Shown here piece by piece: positions 26,641 to 34,584 of a DNA stretch of 52,518 nt. Where the stretch lies: positions 1 to 52,518 of the forward strand of contig CASDQF010000003.1 in assembly GCA_949282845.1 (NCBI GenBank), written 5' to 3'. Each line of letters begins with the position of its first letter. Within the stretch, counting starts at the first letter, position 1. The position numbers were made by a program, and so were the translations under genes. The stretch is from an uncultured Alphaproteobacteria bacterium. Lineage in GTDB: Bacteria > Pseudomonadota > Alphaproteobacteria > CAAHEQ01 > UBA3637. The notes under the pieces were generated by a model, which was given only the letters and a program-made list of their open reading frames with translations, was not told the DNA's origin and did not search any database.

Positions 26641-27496
26641 GTTTCTGCTTTTTAAGCTGATAAGCAACTTCAACTCTTAAATCACTCAATAATTGATTTT
26701 TTAAATTAATATCCTTAATTGTTGCCGATAATTCAAAAGTAATCGCAGAACCAGAAAGATCTATAGCGAAAACAGTAGGTGATGGTGTTTTCGCAATTCT
26801 TTTTTCTTGAGCTACAACTTTTAATAAAAGTTTTTGGATGGCTTTTATATCTGAATTCAAAGGGATACAAAAGGAAAGGGTAATTAAATTGTTTTCTTTT
26901 TGAGTACTTAAGTTTGTTAAGTCTGTACTTAAAACAGAGGCATTCGGAATCAAAATACGGATTCCCTCAGTTGTTTCAAGTTCTGTAGAACGAATATTAA
27001 TCTGTCGAACAATTCCTTCTTTACCATTAATAATAACTCGATCATTCACTTGAATTGCTTTTCCAAATAATAAAATAATACCTGAAATAAAATTATTAAC
27101 GACATTCTGAAGGCCAAAACCGATACCCACAGATAAAGCACCGGCGACAATCGTCACATTTTTAAGATTGACACCCAGTTCTGATACACCCCACAAAACA
27201 GCAATAATAAGACCAATGTATCCTATCACAGAAACAATAGTTGCTTGGGTACTTTTATTTAAGTCTGTTTTAAGTAATAATTTATTTTTTAAAAAACGTT
27301 GAATTAAACGCGTCAGAAACATAACCAAGAAAAAAGCGACCAAAGAACAATAGATTGGAGCCAAAGGAATAGTCATTTTTCCAATATGAATGGTTGATAA
27401 GGCCTTTTCAATAGGAGGAGATAGCTGAATAAGAAGAGCTCCGCCTAAAACAATAGCCAAACAAATTTTTTCAATCAGAGATGTTTTTGCACTCAT
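26633..27496 (-). CDS. mscS: Small-conductance mechanosensitive channel, MscS family
   Basis: An inner-membrane channel of 287 residues that opens on hypo-osmotic shock. Three to four hydrophobic segments occupy about 8-115. The pore helix has the Gly/Ala-rich pattern GALSVGIGFGLQNVVNNFISG, and the beta domain follows with DRVIINGKEGIVRQINIRSTELETTEG and ILIPNASVL. The C-terminal alpha/beta domain is typical. AAGGAAA precedes the ATG. It sits downstream of the HAD-anmK pair on the same strand but separated by 45 bases with a poor hairpin, so co-transcription is possible. Confidence 0.92.
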   Translation of the reverse strand: MSAKTSLIEKICLAIVLGGALLIQLSPPIEKALSTIHIGKMTIPLAPIYCSLVAFFLVMFLTRLIQRFLKNKLLLKTDLNKSTQATIVSVIGYIGLIIAVLWGVSELGVNLKNVTIVAGALSVGIGFGLQNVVNNFISGIILLFGKAIQVNDRVIINGKEGIVRQINIRSTELETTEGIRILIPNASVLSTDLTNLSTQKENNLITLSFCIPLNSDIKAIQKLLLKVVAQEKRIAKTPSPTVFAIDLSGSAITFELSATIKDINLKNQLLSDLRVEVAYQLKKQKLI

Positions 27497-27541
27497 TTTT
27501 ATTTCCTTTTCTTTTAAGAAATAAGAAAAATTTTTTTAAAA

Positions 27542-28837
27542 TCAAGAGATATTATCTTTTTGTTGCCATCCCTTAGCCGCTCTGGATATTCTGTCATCAA
27601 TCATTCCCTGGAAAGGTCTGCGCATAGTTCCGAGAACAACAGGTTTTTTACAGCCTGTAAGCTCTGGAGATGTCCAAGTCTTTTTTTCTAAATAATAACG
27701 TGCTAAATCTGCGAATAAACGTGCTTCCATATATTTACCTAAATCAGAGATTTGAGCGGTTGGTTTTTGTTTAAAACGGCTACAGATTTGCTTAAATATT
27801 TCTTTATGTTGTGGCAAAATATATCCTTTTCCTAAGAGAAGATCATTAAAAGCCTTGAAGCAAACAGGATTATGCCAACCACCTCCAAATAAAATAAAAT
27901 TATGAGGTAATTCAACAGCTTTAGGAACAAATTGAAGTGTAAAAACGGCTGTATAAGCAGCAAAATATTCCGAAGTATAAACAATATCGTTAAAATCAAC
28001 AGGTCTTTGAAAATCAGAAATTTTTTCAAATTGATACCACCTAGGATCCCCAGATCTCGGAGGCTTTACAAGATAAAAATTATGTCCTCCGGGTGTTTGA
28101 GCACTTTTTTCAAACAATTCTTCCAACAAATCTGGCTTTAGTTTTCCTTTTGAGCCATATTTTCCGTTTTCATCAAAAGGATCTGAGGTGTTTCGTCGAA
28201 TCAATTTATCCGTAAACTCATTAAAAGGACCAGCATCCCAACCTAATAAAGTTTTTTCTGTGACAATAGCTAAATTACTAGTGTTTCCTGCATTATAAAA
28301 AATCGCACTTTTCAAACCTAAACCTTCAGCAATATGTTGATTATGCGGAGGCACTAAAGGAGCACCTTCACCTCCGCTCATGATTTCATCGGAACGAAAA
28401 TCATAGACAACGGGTATTCCTGTTAAATCAGCTAACTTTTGACCTGACCCCATCTGAAGAGTATAAGGAAAATCATTTTTTTCAGGACATAAAGAAGGAC
28501 CGCAATGATCTAAGGTTTGTCCATGAAATCCGATAACATCGACAGAAGAGGGAGAAATCTGATGGTCCGACAACAATTTCAAAACAGTTTGAGAAACAAC
28601 ATGTAAATAAATATCATGTGTTTCCAAAAAAAGAGGAAGAGATTGAAGTGTATCCATATCAATATCATCTTCATTGACTAAACAACGAATTGAAAGAAGT
28701 GCATTACGAAGTGAAATTGGATAAGGAACAGATAATCCGGCAATATCTTGAATTCTGCCTTGATCTGTAAAATCAGTTAAAACGACATCTACGGCGTCTA
28801 AAGAATTTCCCGTCATAATACCGATAATTCTCTTCAT
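27542..28837 (-). CDS. anmK: Anhydro-N-acetylmuramic acid kinase-like protein
   Basis: An AnmK-family kinase that opens and phosphorylates 1,6-anhydro-MurNAc to MurNAc-6-phosphate in peptidoglycan recycling. The family motifs are GIMTGNSLDAVDVVL at the N terminus, FHGQTLDH, WDAGPFNEFTD and LFGGGWHNP. At 431 residues it is about 60 longer than the E. coli enzyme, with insertions around 240-290 and 330-380, and several motif residues differ (GNSLD for GTSLD). A divergent subfamily with altered substrate is therefore possible. It overlaps the HAD phosphatase gene by four bases (ATGA). Confidence 0.85.
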   Translation of the reverse strand: MKRIIGIMTGNSLDAVDVVLTDFTDQGRIQDIAGLSVPYPISLRNALLSIRCLVNEDDIDMDTLQSLPLFLETHDIYLHVVSQTVLKLLSDHQISPSSVDVIGFHGQTLDHCGPSLCPEKNDFPYTLQMGSGQKLADLTGIPVVYDFRSDEIMSGGEGAPLVPPHNQHIAEGLGLKSAIFYNAGNTSNLAIVTEKTLLGWDAGPFNEFTDKLIRRNTSDPFDENGKYGSKGKLKPDLLEELFEKSAQTPGGHNFYLVKPPRSGDPRWYQFEKISDFQRPVDFNDIVYTSEYFAAYTAVFTLQFVPKAVELPHNFILFGGGWHNPVCFKAFNDLLLGKGYILPQHKEIFKQICSRFKQKPTAQISDLGKYMEARLFADLARYYLEKKTWTSPELTGCKKPVVLGTMRRPFQGMIDDRISRAAKGWQQKDNIS

Positions 28838-29475
28838 TTTTTCAAACCTTCCAAAATATGTGTAACTTCTTTTAACGTCGGACAGACATAGTCTATCGTA
28901 ACAGATTGAAATTCTGCTTTATTTACATCATTTCCAATCAAAATACTAATTGCATCAGAGTAATTTCCCGCCATTTTCATGTCTGAATAACCGTCTCCAA
29001 TGCAAATTAAATGATTAAAAGTAAAACCTTCAAGCGCTTTATCTGTGAAAGCTTTAGAAGGTTTATCCTGAGGAGCTTCTTCCGCACCGATTATTCGCTG
29101 AAAAAAAGTATCAACATTTAGGTCTTGTGCTTCTTTTTTTAGAATAGATGAAAGTTTATTGCTTGCTAATACATTGATAAAACCATTTTGACAACTATAG
29201 CGCAAAACATCTATTGCTCCTGACTTTAATTTTAAATGTGAAGATAAATTTATATATTTTTTTAAGAAAATCTCTCGAGCCTCAACTTCTTTTTCAGGAC
29301 TGACGCAAGTTTTTATCATCTTTTGTCCAGAAAAATTCATTATTTGCTTACTTTGTTCTCTTGTCCATGGAGGCATATCATAAAAAGCTCGCATTGCATT
29401 TTGCGCAGCAAAGATAGCTTCAAAGCTGTCAACAAGGGTATTATCCCAATCCCATAATATCAATGATGATTGCAT
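28834..29475 (-). CDS. HAD-superfamily phosphatase (phosphoglycolate phosphatase-like)
   Basis: A cytosolic HAD hydrolase of 213 residues. Motif I is WDWDNTLVDS, motif II is ASNK near 112, motif III Lys lies in DKPSKA, and motif IV is GDGYSDMKMA. The helical cap inserted after motif I is the type seen in Gph-like phosphatases. The gene overlaps anmK by four bases, which makes a phosphatase acting on MurNAc-6-phosphate (as MupP does) a reasonable hypothesis, though Gph-like phosphoglycolate activity cannot be excluded. AGGGAG lies 8 bases before the ATG and a perfect consensus promoter just upstream. Confidence 0.85.
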   Translation of the reverse strand: MQSSLILWDWDNTLVDSFEAIFAAQNAMRAFYDMPPWTREQSKQIMNFSGQKMIKTCVSPEKEVEAREIFLKKYINLSSHLKLKSGAIDVLRYSCQNGFINVLASNKLSSILKKEAQDLNVDTFFQRIIGAEEAPQDKPSKAFTDKALEGFTFNHLICIGDGYSDMKMAGNYSDAISILIGNDVNKAEFQSVTIDYVCPTLKEVTHILEGLKK

Positions 29476-29498
29476 CCATGTATCTCCCTTTGAATAGT

Positions 29499-29527
29499 AT
29501 TATACTCTGAAAACCAGTATGTGTCAA
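29499..29527 (-). promoter_or_regulatory. Perfect consensus promoter for the HAD-anmK operon
   Basis: On the minus strand: TTGACA at 29522-29527, exactly 17 bases, TATAAT at 29499-29504, 24 bases before the HAD ATG at 29475. The region is shared with the divergent spmA gene. Confidence 0.8.
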
Positions 29528-29587
29528 TTATGTTAAGAAAGTATTTATTTTTTTTAGATATTATGAACGTGTAGGTGGAAGAAGATT

Positions 29588-30187
29588 ATGATGAATTGGA
29601 TTTGGCTTTTTTTTATATTAAGTTCTGTCATTATTTCCTTATTTAATGGTAAGATAGATGAAGTTTCTAATGCAATACTTTCATCAGCTCAATCAGCTGT
29701 AACCATCTCTCTCGGCTTAGTCGGAATAATGTCTCTATGGCTAGGTTTAATGCAAATTGCTCAAAAAGCTGGACTAATTAAGCTCATTTCTCGCTTCTTA
29801 TCTCCTTTTCTAAAGCTCTTATTCCCCGGCATTCCTAAAAATGATCCTGTACAAGCTGATATTGCTTTGAATGTTTCTGCAAATGCTCTAGGACTAGGAA
29901 ACGCGGCCACTCCTTTCGGAATTAAAGCAATGGAGGGATTAAAACGCCTCAATCCGAACAAACAGGATGTTGCTTCTGATGATATGTGTACATTTCTAAC
30001 AATTAATACCGCTGGCGTTCAATTAATTCCTGTTTCTGTTATTGCCATTCTAACAAGTGTCGGAAGTGGAAATCCAGGAGAAATTTTAATACCAACCATC
30101 ATAACAACCTTTTCAGCGCTTTGTATCGGAATCATTTTTGTAAAATGTTTAATTAAAATTTCTCCGAACCCAGGAAGAAAAAAATGA
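29588..30187 (+). CDS. spmA: SpmA-like nucleoside-recognition membrane protein
   Basis: A membrane protein of 199 residues of the spore maturation A / nucleoside-recognition (Gate) family. Four to five hydrophobic segments are visible (residues 2-19, 37-60, 115-135, 140-165, 170-192). The family block ADIALNVSANALGLGNAATPFGIKAMEGL is well conserved. In Bacillus SpmA acts with SpmB in spore core dehydration; in non-sporulating bacteria the role is unknown, probably small-molecule transport across the inner membrane. A GGTGG site precedes the ATG. It overlaps spmB by four bases. Confidence 0.9.
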   Translation: MMNWIWLFFILSSVIISLFNGKIDEVSNAILSSAQSAVTISLGLVGIMSLWLGLMQIAQKAGLIKLISRFLSPFLKLLFPGIPKNDPVQADIALNVSANALGLGNAATPFGIKAMEGLKRLNPNKQDVASDDMCTFLTINTAGVQLIPVSVIAILTSVGSGNPGEILIPTIITTFSALCIGIIFVKCLIKISPNPGRKK

Positions 30188-30708
30188 TAGGAACTTACTC
30201 TTTAGCTATAATACCATTACTCGTTGCTTTTTTTGTCACATATGGAGCTTTCCATAAAGTACCGGTTTATGAAACTTTTACAGAGGGAGCTAAAGAGGGA
30301 TTTGAAATTTCTATTCGTATTATCCCTTATTTAATAGCAATGATGGTTGCCGTAGCAATGTTTCGAGCAAGTGGAGCAATTGATTTGCTTGCATTAGCTT
30401 TTGAACCGATTTTGGAATTTATTGGAATGCCTGCAGACCTTTTACCTTTAGCGATAACCCGCTCTTTATCAGGAAGTGGGGCGAGGGGGATTTTTGCAGA
30501 AATAGCGACAAATTACGGAGGAAATGCTCCTATTACAAAAACAGCAGCTGTAATGCTTGGCAGCTCTGAAACAACTTTTTATGTTTTATCTGTTTATTTT
30601 GGAGCTGTTGGTGTTAAAAAATTTAGACATGCTGTTGCTGCGGGTATTGTCGCTGATTTAGCGGGTATTTTAGTAGCTTTATTGGTTTCAAAACTATTCT
30701 TTTATTGA
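30184..30708 (+). CDS. spmB: SpmB-like nucleoside-recognition membrane protein
   Basis: The SpmA partner, 174 residues, with hydrophobic segments at about 5-22, 43-62, 70-90, 128-148 and 150-172 and the family motifs ITRSLSGSGARG and MLGSSETTFYVLSVYFGAVG. Its ATG overlaps the spmA stop. As the pair is complete and intact it is presumably functional. Nothing else in the window belongs to sporulation, so this is an independent transport module. Confidence 0.9.
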   Translation: MIGTYSLAIIPLLVAFFVTYGAFHKVPVYETFTEGAKEGFEISIRIIPYLIAMMVAVAMFRASGAIDLLALAFEPILEFIGMPADLLPLAITRSLSGSGARGIFAEIATNYGGNAPITKTAAVMLGSSETTFYVLSVYFGAVGVKKFRHAVAAGIVADLAGILVALLVSKLFFY

Positions 30709-30733
30709 CTTTTAATTTAAAAGAAGCTATCTT
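30705..30733 (+). promoter_or_regulatory. Promoter of the 53-residue gene
   Basis: TTGACT at 30705-30710 (overlapping the spmB stop), a 17-base spacer and TATCTT at 30728-30733. The -10 lies inside a 14-bp inverted repeat. Confidence 0.55.
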
Positions 30734-30743
30734 TTAAATTAAA
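30711..30743. repeat. 14-bp perfect inverted repeat over promoter
   Basis: TTTAATTTAAAAGA (30711-30724) and its exact reverse complement (30730-30743) flank a 5-base centre. It covers the spacer and -10 of the promoter and stops at the ribosome binding site, so it could be an operator, or an RNA hairpin that masks translation or ends the spmAB transcript. Confidence 0.6.
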
Positions 30744-30754
30744 AGGAGAAAAAG

Positions 30755-30916
30755 ATGACAAAAAAAATAGATTCTCGTTTTTTTGATGAAATGATGCGGA
30801 ATCCGTTAACATTTTTAATGGGATTAAGCCAATTAGCTCAACAAAAATCTAATAAGCAGCCAAGAAAAATATCTCAACGCAACCGCACCTCGATTAATCA
30901 AAGTAAAACACGTTAA
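30755..30916 (+). CDS. Small basic hypothetical protein, 53 residues
   Basis: A short frame not matching any family I know. It begins at an ATG 6 bases after AAGGAG, with a promoter and dyad just upstream, so it looks like a genuine gene. The product starts MTKKIDSRFFDEMMRNP, has a short amphipathic stretch (LTFLMGLSQLAQQ) and a strongly basic tail (KQPRKISQRNR...QSKTR). That layout would suit a nucleic-acid-binding or membrane-edge peptide, but this is a guess. Its stop overlaps the stop of the convergent YbhB-like gene by four bases. Confidence 0.6.
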   Translation: MTKKIDSRFFDEMMRNPLTFLMGLSQLAQQKSNKQPRKISQRNRTSINQSKTR

Positions 30917-31452
30917 TTATTATAAGTCCCGGAAAGAATAGTTTGCGCCAATATGTGACCTTTCATGGCTTCTTGCAACTCCTTCGCAGTAAATCCTGTT
31001 TTTAATGGAAGCTCGGTATCTAAAGCATAAACATGCAAATCATACTCGTGAGGAGCATTCGGTGGAGCCATTCCGCCATACAAATTCTCACCCCAGCTAT
31101 TTTCACCTTGAATAAAATCTGAAGCTTTAACACTTTCATTTTCTAAAACTTCTGAACGTTTCAAATTAGCTCCGATCCAATGAACCCATGTAAAACCAGC
31201 CACAGGAATAGCATCCTCATCATCCAGCACAAAAGCAAAAGTTTTAGTTCCTTCTGGAGCATTTTCTATTTTAAAGGGCAGGGAATAAGTTGGCATTTGA
31301 TTTAAAAAGTGTGTTCCTCTTTTCCCATATTTATCTTCAATTATACCATTTACAATTCCATAACTGCTCACTTGCATATTATCCCCCATAGTATTTTCTA
31401 TAAAGATTCCAAAGATAAATAGGAACGAAAAAATAAAAAGTAAATACTTCAT
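30913..31452 (-). CDS. YbhB/YbcL family (PEBP-like) secreted protein
   Basis: A phosphatidylethanolamine-binding-protein-like protein of 179 residues. An N-terminal hydrophobic signal (about 3-23) suggests export. The family motifs are FAFVLDDEDAIPVAGFTWVHW (the D-x-D...W-V-HW anion pocket) and APPNAPHEYDLHVYALD. The biochemical role is not settled: members are called Raf-kinase-inhibitor-like and may bind small anions or lipids. It directly follows accD on the minus strand, with its ATG touching the accD stop. Confidence 0.9.
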   Translation of the reverse strand: MKYLLFIFSFLFIFGIFIENTMGDNMQVSSYGIVNGIIEDKYGKRGTHFLNQMPTYSLPFKIENAPEGTKTFAFVLDDEDAIPVAGFTWVHWIGANLKRSEVLENESVKASDFIQGENSWGENLYGGMAPPNAPHEYDLHVYALDTELPLKTGFTAKELQEAMKGHILAQTILSGTYNN

Positions 31453-32309
31453 TATTTATTTTTAGGTCTCATTAATAAACCAAGTATTTTTATTAACTCA
31501 TCACGTATTTGTCGCCGATCAACAACAGCATCAATCATTCCATGCTTCATTAAGTACTCTGATTTTTGAAAACCTTCCGGCAATTTTTCACGAATCGTTT
31601 GCTCAATAACACGTGCACCAGCAAAAGCAATTGTTGAATCTGGCTCAGCAATAGCAATATCTCCCAGCATAGCAAAAGAAGCCGTCACGCCTCCAGCTGT
31701 CGGATTAGTTAAAAGAGTAATATAGGGTAATTTTTTCTCTTTTAATAACTTAACTGCCAAAGTCGTCCGAGGCATTTGCATTAAAGAAAGCATACCTTCT
31801 TGCATACGCGCACCACCAGAAGCAGGAACTAAAATTAAGGCAGCTTGTTGTAAAGAGGCAAGGTTTGCAGCGGCAATAATAGCTTCACCAACTGCGGTTC
31901 CCATTGATCCCCCCATAAAAGAAAAATCAAAAATTCCGATAACAACTGGAAATCCACCAATCATACCATGAGCTACTAAAATAGCATCATCTTGCTTTGT
32001 TTTCTTACGAGCATCTTTCAGTCGATCTATATATTTTTTTAAATCAACAAAATCCAAAGGATCTTCTTTAACTTCCGGCAACTGGATGAGGGCATAATGA
32101 CCTCCATCAAAGAGCATTTCGAGACGTTTTAAAGGAGCGAGTTTAAAGTGATAATTACAATTTGGACAAATAAATGTATTTTCCTCTAATTCTTTGTGAA
32201 AAATCATTTTTTCACATTTAGGACATTGTGTCCAAAGATTATCAGGAATATCCTTTTTAGGAACTAACTTACTGATTTTCGGTCGAACGTAATTTGTTAG
32301 CCAATTCAT
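31452..32309 (-). CDS. accD: Acetyl-CoA carboxylase carboxyltransferase subunit beta
   Basis: The beta half of the carboxyltransferase that makes malonyl-CoA, the first step of fatty acid synthesis; it works with AccA in the cytosol. At 285 residues it has normal length. The N-terminal zinc ribbon is complete (CPKC at about 28 and CPNC at about 48). The carboxyltransferase core follows with GGSMGTAVGEAI, PASGGARMQEG and NPTAGGVTASFAMLGD. It lies 11 bases after ihfB on the same strand. In many Alphaproteobacteria accD is followed by folC; here a PEBP-like gene follows. Confidence 0.96.
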   Translation of the reverse strand: MNWLTNYVRPKISKLVPKKDIPDNLWTQCPKCEKMIFHKELEENTFICPNCNYHFKLAPLKRLEMLFDGGHYALIQLPEVKEDPLDFVDLKKYIDRLKDARKKTKQDDAILVAHGMIGGFPVVIGIFDFSFMGGSMGTAVGEAIIAAANLASLQQAALILVPASGGARMQEGMLSLMQMPRTTLAVKLLKEKKLPYITLLTNPTAGGVTASFAMLGDIAIAEPDSTIAFAGARVIEQTIREKLPEGFQKSEYLMKHGMIDAVVDRRQIRDELIKILGLLMRPKNK

Positions 32310-32320
32310 GGCAGTTTTCC

Positions 32321-32599
32321 TTAATTATTAATCCGTTTTTTCAACATTTTGCCAGCCTTAAAGAAGGGCACATGCTTTTCTTCGACAGAAACAGAAGCTC
32401 CTGTTTTAGGATTACGCGCTTTACGAGGCTTACGAGTTCTAACAGAAAAGACACCAAAGCCACGTAATTCTACACGATTACCGGCAGATAAGGCGTTTGA
32501 AATTTCCCCGAAAATTGTTGTTACTATGCGCTCGATATCGGTATGATAGAGGTGAGGGTTTGCTTTAGAAATACGTTCAATTAATTCAGATTTTGTCAT
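32321..32599 (-). CDS. ihfB: Integration host factor beta subunit
   Basis: A DNA-bending nucleoid protein of 92 residues in the HU/IHF family. It has the helical N terminus ([16 protein letters not shown]), the [13 protein letters not shown] strand and the beta-arm with [12 protein letters not shown], followed by the C-terminal [10 protein letters not shown]. The GVF and NPKTG patterns and acidic N terminus suit IHF-beta better than HU, but the IHF-alpha partner is not in the window. AAAGGAA precedes the ATG. Upstream is a 426-base AT-rich gap with DnaA-box-like sites and a TTGACA on the minus strand near 32652. Confidence 0.93.
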   Translation of the reverse strand: MTKSELIERISKANPHLYHTDIERIVTTIFGEISNALSAGNRVELRGFGVFSVRTRKPRKARNPKTGASVSVEEKHVPFFKAGKMLKKRINN

Positions 32600-32794
32600 T
32601 TTTCTATTCCTTTAATATTTTTTATTTGAACTTGCCATATAGGCATAAAATTGTCAATAGAAAATCGTATTTATCATGATTTTGTCATATAAGACTATTA
32701 AAGTAATTTTATTTAAAAAGTAAATTTATTTAAGATGAATAAATTTTTATAATGGATATCATAGTTTTTGTTTGTCTGTATCAATGCCTTATAA

Positions 32795-32815
32795 TAATCC
32801 ACAAAGTTATCCACA
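32795..32815 (+). promoter_or_regulatory. Two adjacent DnaA-box-like sites in an AT-rich gap
   Basis: A perfect consensus DnaA box TTATCCACA lies at 32807-32815, and a one-mismatch copy TAATCCACA at 32795-32803, in the same orientation, 12 bases apart. They sit in the 426-base non-coding gap 32600-33025, which is very A/T-rich on both sides and holds no supportable gene. They could mark a DnaA-regulated promoter for ihfB or be part of a replication origin. Confidence 0.55.
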
Positions 32816-32960
32816 TTTTATATTAAGTATATGAAAAGAAAGGGAAGTTTTTTATTTCACTCTTATATAATTGTCGCATAATTTATATTATGTATACTAA
32901 TGGAGAAAACAATAAAATAACTTAATTTTCAATACTTTAAATTACTTTAGAATTAAAAAG

Positions 32961-32998
32961 ATAAAAAGAATGAACAACGCTCAGAATGCGAGCTTGTT
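32961..32998 (-). terminator. Possible weak terminator after the MBL hydrolase gene
   Basis: An imperfect hairpin (AACA..GCTC at 32973-32982 with GAGC.TGTT at 32990-32998) lies about 28 bases beyond the stop at 33026; leftward from it the minus strand has T-rich tails. It also has Ts on the plus side, so direction is uncertain. Confidence 0.3.
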
Positions 32999-33025
32999 TT
33001 TCGGATTTCAAGAACGTTTTTAATT

Positions 33026-33796
33026 TTAAGAAATATCTATTTCCATACCGTCATAACATGGACGAATATGGGCTGGCAACTCATCGCAAAGCGACTTATA
33101 ATCCATCTTACCCCCCATATGAGTTAAAAAAGCTTGTTCAGGCTGTATCTTTTCTATCCAGTCTAAAGCTTTTGCTAAATATAAATGTTTATGATTCTCC
33201 GAGCGTGTCACACATCCTAAAATCCATGTTTTTATGCCTTTTAAGGCACTAAAACCTTCTTCCGAAAGTGCATCAACATCCGTGTTATAAGCAAAATTTC
33301 CAATTCTAAAGCCCAAGCTTTCTCCATCTCCATGACGTTGTAAAATAGGCAAAAAGGAAATATTTTTTATCATAAATGGAATAAATGGATGAATAGCATG
33401 AAGTTCAAATGTGGGTTTTTCTTGCCCAATATACCTCATAGGTTTTAAATAAAAAGGAAAACGTCGCTTAAATTCATCCATATCTTTCTCATGAAGATAT
33501 CCTGGAATAACTGCTTGATTATCAACAGCATAACACTTAACATCATCTATACCGGCAATATGATCGGCGTGTAAATGTGTCCACAAAACAGCATCTATCC
33601 GTTTTATTTTTGCTTCAAAAAGTTGCATGCGCATTTCGGGAGGCGTATCAATTAATAATGTTGTATCCCCCTCTTCTATCCTTAAACTGCTTCTTGTCCG
33701 CCAATTTTTAATTTCATGAGGATCACATTCCCCAAAACCTCTACAACCATTTGGAAGGCCATAACTGGGACCACATCCTAAGACACGAACTTTCAT
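33026..33796 (-). CDS. MBL-fold hydrolase, PhnP-like
   Basis: A metallo-beta-lactamase-fold hydrolase of 256 residues, close in layout to PhnP cyclic phosphodiesterase. The two-metal site is HLHADHIAGID, with DVDAL and LTHMGG-type histidines later; the N-terminal CGPSYGLPNGC and GFGECD block resembles the PhnP zinc-binding insertion. It overlaps tatD by four bases and ends the dacA-tmk-holB-tatD cluster, in the place an MBL hydrolase usually has in Alphaproteobacteria. No phosphonate genes are near, so its substrate is likely another cyclic phosphodiester. Confidence 0.88.
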   Translation of the reverse strand: MKVRVLGCGPSYGLPNGCRGFGECDPHEIKNWRTRSSLRIEEGDTTLLIDTPPEMRMQLFEAKIKRIDAVLWTHLHADHIAGIDDVKCYAVDNQAVIPGYLHEKDMDEFKRRFPFYLKPMRYIGQEKPTFELHAIHPFIPFMIKNISFLPILQRHGDGESLGFRIGNFAYNTDVDALSEEGFSALKGIKTWILGCVTRSENHKHLYLAKALDWIEKIQPEQAFLTHMGGKMDYKSLCDELPAHIRPCYDGMEIDIS

Positions 33797-34584
33797 ACGA
33801 ATAATTCCTTTCCGAGCTTATTTTTAAACAGATGTTTGAAATTGAGCATCAATTGCTTCTCAAGGACATCTTCTTTAACTTCTTTTATTTGAGCCAATGC
33901 TTTAAAGGTCTCCACAACAAAAGCCGGCTCATTCCGTTTTCCCCTATATGGAACAGGTGCCAAAAAAGGAGCATCTGTTTCAACAAGTAAAGCCTCTAAC
34001 GGCAGCTTCTTAACAATTGCTCTTAATTCTTCAGCTTTCTTAAAGGTAATAATACCAGAAACGGAAATATAAAGACCTAAATCTATAGCTGTTTTTGCCA
34101 AACCTTCAGAAGAAGAAAAACAGTGTATCATACCTTTAAAAGGTTTATACAACATTTGCTCCGTTAAAATAGCTTTTAAATCTGCATCTGCATCGCGCGT
34201 ATGAATAATTAAAGGCATATCAGTCTGACGAGCAGCTTCTATATGAATCATAAAAGATTCCTGTTGGTATTTCCGATCCACATTTTCATAATGATAATCT
34301 AAACCAGTTTCTCCGACACCTATTATTTTCAAATGATGAAGAGACTGCAACAAATCGGGCAAAGTAATAATATTATCTGGTTCAACAGATTCAGGATGAA
34401 TACCATATGCTCCGTAAATAAAAGGATATTTTTCAATAATACCAACCATATCGGCATATTCTTTAGGCTCAGTTGCCACATTCAAAATGAGCCCAACATT
34501 TCTTTGACGAGCTTCTGCTATAATACGTTCACGTTCGTCGTCATATACTTCAAAGCTCAAATGACAATGGCTATCTATAATCAT
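33793..34584 (-). CDS. tatD: TatD-family metal-dependent deoxyribonuclease
   Basis: A TIM-barrel hydrolase of 263 residues (YcfH/TatD type). Metal ligands are visible in DSHCHLSF at the N terminus, VGETGLDYHY near 93 (Glu), the later IHTRDAD and IHCFS histidines, and VETDAPFLAP (Asp). Family members are 3'-5' exonucleases or D-aminoacyl-type hydrolases acting in DNA repair. It overlaps both holB (34581-34584) and the MBL gene by four bases. In many relatives metG lies between holB and tatD; it does not here. Confidence 0.93.
   Translation of the reverse strand: MIIDSHCHLSFEVYDDERERIIAEARQRNVGLILNVATEPKEYADMVGIIEKYPFIYGAYGIHPESVEPDNIITLPDLLQSLHHLKIIGVGETGLDYHYENVDRKYQQESFMIHIEAARQTDMPLIIHTRDADADLKAILTEQMLYKPFKGMIHCFSSSEGLAKTAIDLGLYISVSGIITFKKAEELRAIVKKLPLEALLVETDAPFLAPVPYRGKRNEPAFVVETFKALAQIKEVKEDVLEKQLMLNFKHLFKNKLGKELFV

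Noticed and set aside
32600-33025. Calling the gap a confirmed replication origin
   Set aside because: Only two boxes are visible, and no origin-typical gene (dnaA, dnaN, hemE, gidA) lies nearby; it is reported as a candidate only.
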